Assembly (NCBI GenBank): GCA_030612185.1
Contig: JAUWOI010000271.1
Location: forward strand, 1 to 6,285
Direction of reading: 5' to 3'
Length of the DNA: 6,285 nucleotides
DNA from: Anaerolineae bacterium
GTDB lineage: Bacteria; Chloroflexota; Anaerolineae; B4-G1
Under the pieces are notes generated by a model. That model was not told the DNA's origin. It was given only the letters and a program-made list of their open reading frames with translations, and made no database searches. Of the stretch, positions 1-4,549 are shown piece by piece (position 1 is the first letter of the stretch; each line of letters begins with the position of its first letter). The translations under genes and the position numbers were made by a program.

Positions 1-47
1 CCCCCACCAGCCCCCCCCTGCGAGGGGACGGAGAGGGAGAGGGAAGG
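1..47. repeat. GC-rich dispersed-type repeat in the reading frame of the GT39-like gene
   Basis: A C-rich run followed by a G/A-rich run can fold (CCCC 15-18, loop TGCGA, GGGG 24-27). In the gene's frame it reads PTSPPLRGDGEGEGR, low-complexity peptide unlike a transmembrane glycosyltransferase. Short repeats of this 'CCC...CTGCGAGGGG...GAGAGGG' style are common as interspersed elements in GC-rich genomes. The left end lies outside the window, so its true length is unknown. Confidence 0.5.
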
Positions 48-782
48 AGCCGCGTTGCCCTTGTTATCTGGCTATTGACCCCGTTTCTGGCTGTGTGGCT
101 CATCTCGCTGTGGCAACCGCTCTTCACCGATCGCTACTTTATCTGGACCGCGCCAGCCTTCTATCTGCTGGTCGCCCTGGGACTGGCGTCCCTCTGGCAC
201 TTCAGCGGCCTCGGCCGCCGGACTTTGTCGCGAGCGCTCAGCCGAGTGGCAGTAGTGCTCTTGGCAGGCATCATTCTCGTCTCTAATAGCGTCAACCTGT
301 GGCAGCAAGCCACCATCCCAATAAAGTCCGACTTCCGCGCTGCCGCTGCCTACGTGGCCGATTATTACACGTCCGATGAGCCAATCGTACTCCGCCCCCT
401 CGATGAAGAATATTCCTTTAGATGCTACTTGCCACTTGTCGTGACCGCCCACCCCATATTCGACGAACTGATCGTTTTTCAGATCCCGTACGGCAGATAC
501 TCCTTCGATTACTACTTTCCCGAAGACGAATATCTCTGGGCCGAGGGGCTCTACACCAACCACCGTGCCCCAGATGGCTCCTATCTGATGAGCGAACAAG
601 AAGCCGCGCGCCACATGCAGAAAATGACAGCAGGATACGACGTGGTCTGGCTGATTGCCACCGAGACGACGATGTGGGACGAGCGCGGGCTGGTGCAAGC
701 GTGGCTGGAAGCAAATGCACAACGGGTAGACAAGGCACAATTCGCGCAGGTGGATGTGTACCGCTACGTTAGTAATGACTGA
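3..782 (+). CDS. GT39-like membrane glycosyltransferase, C-terminal part (5' truncated by window)
   Basis: The frame is open from the window edge to TGA at 780-782, so only about the last 259 residues are seen. Three hydrophobic helices are visible: VALVIWLLTPFLAVWL (from about 54), FIWTAPAFYLLVALGLASLW (about 141-200) and VAVVLLAGIILVSNSVNLW (about 247-303). They are followed by a soluble tail of about 155 residues containing FRAAAAYVADYY and a run of aromatic and acidic residues. The TDRYFIWTAPAFYLL segment and a 'RAAAAYV...DEPIVL' tail are typical of ArnT/PMT-like (GT39) integral membrane proteins, which move a sugar from a polyprenyl-phosphate carrier to an acceptor on the outer face of the membrane. 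The catalytic N-terminal half lies outside the window, so substrate and activity cannot be judged. The first 17 or so visible codons derive from a GC-rich repeat (see the repeat at 1-47). If that repeat is intergenic rather than in-frame, the reading frame could only begin at TTG 75, and this would be a gene remnant. The family call is moderately confident. Confidence 0.65.
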   Translation, partial: PTSPPLRGDGEGEGRSRVALVIWLLTPFLAVWLISLWQPLFTDRYFIWTAPAFYLLVALGLASLWHFSGLGRRTLSRALSRVAVVLLAGIILVSNSVNLWQQATIPIKSDFRAAAAYVADYYTSDEPIVLRPLDEEYSFRCYLPLVVTAHPIFDELIVFQIPYGRYSFDYYFPEDEYLWAEGLYTNHRAPDGSYLMSEQEAARHMQKMTAGYDVVWLIATETTMWDERGLVQAWLEANAQRVDKAQFAQVDVYRYVSND

Positions 783-817
783 TGTATGACACGTAACTAC
801 CTCGAAAATAGATGTAG

Positions 818-836
818 GACAAGATGGCATCTTGTC
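818..836. repeat. Perfect 8-bp hairpin downstream of the GT39-like gene
   Basis: GACAAGAT (818-825) and ATCTTGTC (829-836) are exact reverse complements separated by GGC. The hairpin lies 35 bp after the stop codon at 782. No T-run follows (TTACTCTCGG), so it is not a textbook Rho-independent terminator. It may still act as a transcript end or 3' stabiliser, or be a short REP-like repeat. Confidence 0.5.
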
Positions 837-847
837 TTACTCTCGGT

Positions 848-900
848 TCATTTTCGTCCTTGGTGGTAAGCCGAGGATCATGGCGACTGTTCCGAAAATA
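848..900. repeat. Direct repeat copy A (diverged), with internal stem-loop
   Basis: This copy aligns without gaps to 1021-1073 at an offset of 173 bases, at roughly 80% identity by eye. Both share TCATTTTC, TGGTGGT, AGCC and GGATCATG blocks in the same order. The core folds: GTCCTTGG (856-863), 7-base loop TGGTAAG, CCGAGGAT (871-878), including two G-T wobbles. No coding function is apparent. Confidence 0.65.
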
Positions 901-914
901 GCCCAACGATCCCA

Positions 915-1014
915 CGTCATTTCGAGCGAGCGCAGCGAGTCGAGAAATCTCGTTCCCGTGTGCGCGAGATTCCTCGACTCCACTCCGCTGCGCTCCGTTC
1001 CGCTCGGAATGACG
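915..1014. repeat. 100-bp interrupted inverted repeat (dispersed palindromic element)
   Basis: The outer arms CGTCATTTCGAG (915-926) and CTCGGAATGACG (1003-1014) pair at 11 of 12 positions. The inner arms TCGAGAAATCTCG (940-952) and CGAGATTCCTCGA (965-977) pair at 12 of 13. Between them, both arms carry the complementary core AGCGCAGCG / CGCTGCGCT. The loop is TTCCCGTGTGCG (953-964). I recognise the 'GTCATTTCGAGCGAGCGCAGCGAG' style as a widespread non-coding dispersed repeat in bacterial genomes. It encodes nothing convincing. It could be a MITE-like or REP-like element mobilised in trans, or a structured RNA element. Confidence 0.8.
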
Positions 1015-1020
1015 GTTACA

Positions 1021-1073
1021 TCATTTTCATCCCTGGTGGTGAGCCAGGGATCATGATGACTGCTTCAAAATCT
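1021..1073. repeat. Direct repeat copy B (diverged), with internal stem-loop
   Basis: This is the partner of 848-900. The stem is perfect here: ATCCCTGG (1029-1036), loop TGGTGAG, CCAGGGAT (1044-1051). Relative to copy A, one C-G pair has become T-A on both sides and two other pairs have become G-T wobbles, so pairing survives while the sequence changes. It ends about 15 bp upstream of the -35 box of the next gene. Confidence 0.65.
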
Positions 1074-1088
1074 CCGTTCATTGTCCAT

Positions 1089-1117
1089 TTGCCACTTGCT
1101 CATTTGTCACTTATAAT
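1089..1117 (+). promoter_or_regulatory. Sigma70-type promoter of the prepilin peptidase gene
   Basis: TTGCCA (1089-1094) is a 5/6 match to the -35 consensus. It is followed by an exactly 17-bp spacer and a perfect TATAAT -10 box (1112-1117). A start point 6-8 bases downstream would fall at 1123-1125, immediately before ATG 1126. No Shine-Dalgarno sequence precedes that ATG, which agrees with a leaderless or nearly leaderless mRNA. A near-duplicate 12-mer (CATTTGCCACTT 1086-1097, CATTTGTCACTT 1101-1112) overlaps the -35 region and spacer. Confidence 0.6.
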
Positions 1118-1125
1118 GTTTCTCA

Positions 1126-1881
1126 ATGACCATTCTCTTCGTGCTACTGGGCCTCCTCGTCGGCGGCCTGGTCAATCAACTCGGTTCCGACTTGCCTGCC
1201 CGGCGGAGCCTGACCCGTCCCCACTGTCCCTACTGCGGGCGGATCCGCCCATGGTGGCAATGGCTCTCCCTGCCCGCCTGCCTGATCGGGCGCTCTGGTT
1301 GCCCCCACTGTGGCGCACCAATTGGTCTGCGCCATCCCCTGGCCGAAATTGGGCTGGCGGTGGTCTATGGCTATCTCTGGATCGTGCCCTACCCCTCCGT
1401 CAAACTGATCCTCTACCTTCTCTACAACACCATCTTCGCCCTCATCCTCATCACCGACATCGAGCGGCGGCTGATCCTCAACGTCGTGATGTATCCATCC
1501 ATTCTCCTCGGCATCGTTGCCAGTTTCCTCCCCCCGGAGATGACGGGGATGAGGTGGGAGTATGCGCTGGCTGGCGGGGCGATTGGTTTCGTGTTCTTCC
1601 TCGTCGCTGCATTGGTGGGGAATATGCTCTTTGGCAGTGGGGCATTGGGCGGCGGTGACGTCAAACTGGCCGCTTTCGTCGGGCTTATCACCGGCTTCCC
1701 GCTGGTCATCGAGGCGCTGGTGTTGACTATCCTCATCGGGGCAGCCGTCAGCCTGATCCTGCTGGCCACCCGTGTGCGCGGACTGCGCGACCACATCCCC
1801 TACGGGCCATTCCTCATCGCTGGCGCGGTCATCACCCTGCTGTGGGGCTACCCCATCGCCGCATGGTTCCTCCACCTCTAG
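1126..1881 (+). CDS. Prepilin peptidase (type IV leader peptidase, A24A family)
   Basis: The 251-residue integral membrane protein cuts the leader from type IV pilin-like or type II secretion pseudopilin precursors at the cytoplasmic face and usually N-methylates the new N-terminus. Residues 1-20 form the first helix, where the family's G-x-x-x-N is seen as GGLVNQL. Two Cys pairs, CPYC (34-37) and CPHC (59-62), are the expected zinc-binding sites of the N-terminal domain. The two catalytic aspartates are D111 in ITDIERRLI and D178 in GGGDVKL. Six or so further helices fill residues 72-251, and IPYGPFLIAG (224-233) is a typical late family segment. Length is normal for the family. ATG 1126 was chosen because it starts the first helix and sits just after a strong promoter, although it has no ribosome binding site. 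It is probably monocistronic. No pilin or pilus ATPase gene is in the window, so the system it serves is unknown. Confidence 0.92.
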   Translation: MTILFVLLGLLVGGLVNQLGSDLPARRSLTRPHCPYCGRIRPWWQWLSLPACLIGRSGCPHCGAPIGLRHPLAEIGLAVVYGYLWIVPYPSVKLILYLLYNTIFALILITDIERRLILNVVMYPSILLGIVASFLPPEMTGMRWEYALAGGAIGFVFFLVAALVGNMLFGSGALGGGDVKLAAFVGLITGFPLVIEALVLTILIGAAVSLILLATRVRGLRDHIPYGPFLIAGAVITLLWGYPIAAWFLHL

Positions 1882-2007
1882 GTTGGTTGCTGGAACGGAG
1901 AACCACCTTCCAGGCACTGGGCGTCACGTAGCACAAGAGACGCTTCGCACATAGGTTAGATTAAAACGGGGCGGCGGGCATATCGCGTTTGTGCCGGTGC
2001 CGGAGCT

Positions 2008-2148
2008 ATGAAAAGAAGATGGTTGTCCCTCCAAAGCAGCCCAATGGAGGCAGCCAGCAGGGAGAAGGCCGCGAGTCCCCTAGGGGCGTCGGAGAGTAGC
2101 GCGACAGATGATGTTGTTGCTACTGATGTGGAAGGAGGATACCAGTGA
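2008..2148 (+). CDS. Possible 46-residue small ORF overlapping the prenyltransferase start
   Basis: An ATG-started frame begins MKRRWLSLQSSPMEAASREK and ends with DVEGGYQ before TGA 2146-2148. It is basic and hydrophobic at the N-terminus, Ala/Ser-rich in the middle and acidic near the end, with a Gly-Gly-Tyr-Gln C-terminus. Its stop overlaps the downstream GTG start by four bases (GTGA), a layout typical of translational coupling. Against it: the only GGAG before the start (2002-2005) is two bases away, too close for a good ribosome binding site; about 57% of third positions are G or C, lower than I would expect in the neighbouring genes; and I recognise no family. An imperfect hairpin (CCTCCA 2028-2033 with TGGAGG 2045-2050) lies inside. 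If real, it could be a leader peptide or a RiPP-type substrate for the radical SAM enzyme encoded downstream. If not, the stretch is simply a 5' leader. Confidence 0.35.
   Translation: MKRRWLSLQSSPMEAASREKAASPLGASESSATDDVVATDVEGGYQ
2132..2138 (+). promoter_or_regulatory. Strong ribosome binding site fixing the GTG start of the prenyltransferase
   Basis: AAGGAGG lies six bases upstream of GTG 2145, ideal sequence and spacing. It decides a GTG start and sits inside the last codons of the possible small ORF. Confidence 0.85.
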
Positions 2149-3074
2149 CAGGTGAAAAACTGTCCGCCTGGGTGGCTCTCTCACGCCCACCTTTTCACTC
2201 CGTAGGAGTCCTCCCGTTTATTCTGGGCGGGGTGCTGGCCTGGCGGCAAGGAGTAGCCTTCCGTTGGGATGTCTGCGCCTGGGGCACGCTGGGTGTGGTG
2301 CTCATCATGCTGGCCACCTACTACGCCGGAGAATACTGGGACTACGCGGAGGATTCCTTGTCCGCCCGCCTGGGTTCCAGCCGCTTCGCCGGAGGCTCCC
2401 GAGTGTTGCAGCGTGGCCTTTTGCCCCGCCGCGCCGCTCTGTGGGCCTCGCTGGTCAGCCTGCTATTGGCCGTCGGGGTGGGGTTGATCCTCCAACTGGG
2501 CCACCGGACGGGGCACTGGACCATCCCCTTCGGCGTCCTAGGCATGTTGGGTGGGTTCTTCTATTCGACGCGGCCGGTACGCTGGGTGAGCAGGGGATGG
2601 GGCGAGTTGTGGATCGCTTTCTGCTACGGCTGGCTGCCGGTGGCAACGGGCTACTACTTACAGGCGGGAGGGATAACGCCACTCGTCCACTGGCTGGCAG
2701 CCCCCATCGGCCTCACCATCTTCAACGTAATCCTGCTCAACGAATTCCCCGACTACCCGGCCGACCTGGTGACGGGCAAGGCCAACATGGTAATGCGTTT
2801 GGGGCCAGAGCGGGCTTCCCGCCTCTACGGCCTCACCAGCCTGGGGAGTTGGATAACAATGCTGCTCTCGCTGCGTCACGGCGTTCCTATGTTGGCTTTG
2901 TGGTTCTACCTGCCCGTCATGGCCCTCTCGCTGATACTGGTCGTGCTAGTGATACGCGACCGCTGGCAGGATCGGCCAACCCTGGAGAGACTCTGCGCCG
3001 CCAACCTGGTGGTGAATCTGGGCACCACAGCAGCCTACATCCTCGCCTTTGTCTTCACTACCGGACATTCTTAA
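2145..3074 (+). CDS. UbiA-superfamily prenyltransferase, MenA-like
   Basis: The 309-residue membrane protein is predicted to transfer a polyprenyl chain from its diphosphate to an acceptor, usually an aromatic ring, within the membrane. About nine hydrophobic helices are visible, starting near residues 17, 43, 97, 125, 153, 179, 226, 247 and 285. The second Asp-rich motif is canonical, NEFPDYPAD (199-207), followed by GKANMVMRLG as in MenA-type enzymes. The first motif reads GEYWDYAED (62-70): D66 and D70 are present, but the usual leading Asn is Gly62. The FAGGSRVLQRGLL segment (81-93) resembles a MenA-like subgroup. A GTG start with a strong ribosome binding site fixes the N-terminus. It is the first firm gene of a probable operon with the radical SAM and polyprenyl synthase genes; the synthase is the natural supplier of its prenyl donor. 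The acceptor (naphthoate, another quinone precursor, a sugar or porphyrin derivative, or another molecule) cannot be read from sequence, so I do not assign menA. Confidence 0.85.
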   Translation: MTGEKLSAWVALSRPPFHSVGVLPFILGGVLAWRQGVAFRWDVCAWGTLGVVLIMLATYYAGEYWDYAEDSLSARLGSSRFAGGSRVLQRGLLPRRAALWASLVSLLLAVGVGLILQLGHRTGHWTIPFGVLGMLGGFFYSTRPVRWVSRGWGELWIAFCYGWLPVATGYYLQAGGITPLVHWLAAPIGLTIFNVILLNEFPDYPADLVTGKANMVMRLGPERASRLYGLTSLGSWITMLLSLRHGVPMLALWFYLPVMALSLILVVLVIRDRWQDRPTLERLCAANLVVNLGTTAAYILAFVFTTGHS

Positions 3075-3170
3075 GACCTCCGAGGTTTCGGTGTAGATTC
3101 CAGGTCAGTTGGTGGATATTTCGTGCCAGTATCCAACTCAAGGTTGACTGTGTGGGAACCTCGGAGGTCT
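3074..3170. repeat. 97-bp inverted-repeat element between prenyltransferase and radical SAM genes
   Basis: Perfect 14-bp terminal inverted repeats, AGACCTCCGAGGTT (3074-3087) and AACCTCGGAGGTCT (3157-3170), bracket the element. An inner pair AGTTGG (3107-3112) / CCAACT (3133-3138) could extend the fold. Each arm is itself nearly palindromic (ACCTC-C-GAGGT). The left arm begins at the last base of the prenyltransferase TAA codon. No protein is encoded. It looks like a non-autonomous dispersed element; on RNA it would form a strong stem in the middle of the operon that could stabilise or attenuate the message. No T-run follows it, so a simple terminator is unlikely. Confidence 0.75.
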
Positions 3171-3204
3171 GGCCCAAGAAAGTGGCCGGCAGCCAATCGT
3201 CTTC

Positions 3205-3209
3205 AGGAG
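3205..3209 (+). promoter_or_regulatory. Ribosome binding site fixing the radical SAM start
   Basis: AGGAG lies eight bases before ATG 3218. The same frame is open far upstream, through the prenyltransferase gene in another frame, so this site is what decides the start. Confidence 0.75.
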
Positions 3210-3217
3210 TTGAGTAT

Positions 3218-4549
3218 ATGAGTGAGTGGTTGCAGGAATGGGGAAAGCAACCCAGGCGTAAGGTGCGTCCCTATTGGTGGCCACCGAGCCTGATCCTCCG
3301 CCAAGCGGTGAGCGCGCTGTACATAGGCGCGCTGTCGCACTGGCGGGAATTGCCGCGCTGGCTTCTCACCTACGGCCTCAAGTGCCTCCCCGGGGCCGCC
3401 GGGTCACGGGGCATGGGCTGCATCGGCTTCCCGGCCCACCCCGTCTGGGAGATGACCGCCGCCTGCAACCTGCGCTGCATCCACTGCCACGCCTCTGGCG
3501 GAAAACCCGCGCCCGACGAGTTGACCACCGGCGAGGCCAAACACCTCCTGGACCAATTGGCCGAGGTGAGGGAGTTCCGTATGATGGCCTTCACCGGCGG
3601 CGAGCCACTGATGCGCCATGACCTCTTCGAATTGCTAGCCTATTCCAAAGCCCTGGGCTTCACCAACACCATAGCCACCAACGCCACTCTCATTGACGAA
3701 ACAGTGGCCCGCCGCCTGCGCCGCTACGGCGTGGTGATCGCCGCCGTGAGCCTGGACGGCTTCAATGCCGCGACCCACGACTTCGTGCGCGGCTTACCCG
3801 GCGCCTTCGAGGCCGCCCTGCAGGGAATGCGCGCCCTGCGACGGGCTGGCATCCTGCTGCACATCAACATCACGGCCATGGAATGCAACTTAGATCAGAT
3901 GGAGCCACTGATGGCCCTCGTTGACGAACTGGGGGCAGGCATCCTCTTGATGTACCAACTGGTGCCGGTGGGGCGAGGCCGGAACGTCGGGGAAACGGCC
4001 CTGGACATGGGCGCTAACGAGCGGCTGATCCGCTTCATGGCCCAGGCGCAAAGCGTAACCCGGGCCATCATGGAGCCGGTGGCGGGGCCGCAGTACTGGC
4101 CTTTCTTACTGCGGCGGGCTGGCATCCGCAGCGGCCCGCTCCTGCGCCTGGCGGAAGCAGTCTTTCACGGCTGTTCGGCGGGACGCGGCTTCGTCTACGT
4201 CAAGCCCAACGGTGAAGTCTGGCCCTGCCCCTTCATCGAGGTGAGTTGCGGCAACGTGCGCCAGACGCCCTTCCCGATCATATGGGCCACCTCCCCCGTC
4301 CTCAAGGACCTGCGAGAGCGGGAGAAACGGTTGCAAGGAGACTGCGGCGAGTGCGAGTACAGGCGGCTATGCGGCGGCTGCCGGGGGCGGGCCTGGGCCA
4401 ACACCGGCGATTATCTGGCTGAGGACCCCTCCTGCTTCATCCACTCACCCGATGGAAACGAGGAATCCGATGGAAACCACATTACAACTCATCCCCTTGT
4501 TGGAACCCATCCGCTCGCAGATGGAGCGGGTGGAGCGCCTGTTGTTTGA
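3218..4549 (+). CDS. Radical SAM/SPASM-domain enzyme
   Basis: This 443-residue protein is a cytoplasmic iron-sulfur enzyme that would split S-adenosylmethionine to start radical chemistry. Residues 1-75 are an N-terminal extension rich in Trp and hydrophobic residues. The CxxxCxxC motif binding the catalytic [4Fe-4S] cluster is CNLRCIHC (C83, C87, C90). The SAM-binding GGEP is at 127-130, and TNATLI and SLDG (near 154 and 178) follow as usual. The SPASM domain has cysteines at 319, 337, 376, 379, 385, 388 and 406 (CGECEYRRLCGGC), enough for auxiliary clusters. The CGGCRGRAWANTGDYLAEDPSC ending resembles the PqqE, NirJ/AhbD and mycofactocin MftC type of maturase, which act on peptides or on tetrapyrroles. 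The last ~37 residues match nothing familiar and overlap the synthase start. It sits between a prenyltransferase and a polyprenyl synthase, so it probably acts on the same molecule or its acceptor. The substrate is unknown. Confidence 0.9.
   Translation: MSEWLQEWGKQPRRKVRPYWWPPSLILRQAVSALYIGALSHWRELPRWLLTYGLKCLPGAAGSRGMGCIGFPAHPVWEMTAACNLRCIHCHASGGKPAPDELTTGEAKHLLDQLAEVREFRMMAFTGGEPLMRHDLFELLAYSKALGFTNTIATNATLIDETVARRLRRYGVVIAAVSLDGFNAATHDFVRGLPGAFEAALQGMRALRRAGILLHINITAMECNLDQMEPLMALVDELGAGILLMYQLVPVGRGRNVGETALDMGANERLIRFMAQAQSVTRAIMEPVAGPQYWPFLLRRAGIRSGPLLRLAEAVFHGCSAGRGFVYVKPNGEVWPCPFIEVSCGNVRQTPFPIIWATSPVLKDLREREKRLQGDCGECEYRRLCGGCRGRAWANTGDYLAEDPSCFIHSPDGNEESDGNHITTHPLVGTHPLADGAGGAPVV
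4449..4477 (+). repeat. Duplicated start region: two CCGATGGAAAC copies 18 bp apart
   Basis: CCGATGGAAAC occurs at 4449-4459 and 4467-4477, an exact 11-base duplication in 18-bp register. It gives two in-frame ATGs for the synthase (4452 and 4470). The segment GAGGA (4460-4464) between them lies five bases before the second ATG and supplies a ribosome binding site that the first ATG lacks. In the radical SAM frame the same duplication reads DGNEESDGN. Confidence 0.7.

Noticed and set aside
72..830. Long open frames on the opposite strand of the GT39-like, prepilin peptidase and synthase genes
   Set aside because: They are by-products of GC-rich codon use; their products are low-complexity with no family features, and the opposite strand encodes clear proteins.
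915..1014. A CRISPR repeat or tRNA-like element in the 343-bp gap
   Set aside because: There is one interrupted palindrome, not regularly spaced repeats with spacers, and no tRNA arms or T-loop sequence.
1890..1913. A terminator hairpin after the prepilin peptidase (CTGGAA / TTCCAG)
   Set aside because: The stem is only six base pairs with a 12-base loop and no T-run follows.
1882..2144. A riboswitch in the leader of the prenyltransferase operon
   Set aside because: I looked for the conserved cores of cobalamin, TPP, FMN, SAM, molybdenum cofactor and cyclic dinucleotide riboswitches and found none. Only modest hairpins and a CCCCTAGGGG palindrome are present.
2108..2155. A tiny hydrophobic ORF beginning MMLLLLMWKE just before the prenyltransferase
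   Set aside because: It is only 15 codons, has no ribosome binding site and overlaps the strong binding site and start of the real gene; it is probably chance.
2264..3217. An upstream extension of the radical SAM frame through the prenyltransferase gene
   Set aside because: The extra residues are Arg/Pro/Gly-rich shadow sequence of the membrane protein in another frame. ATG 3218 has a proper ribosome binding site and starts just before family-like sequence.
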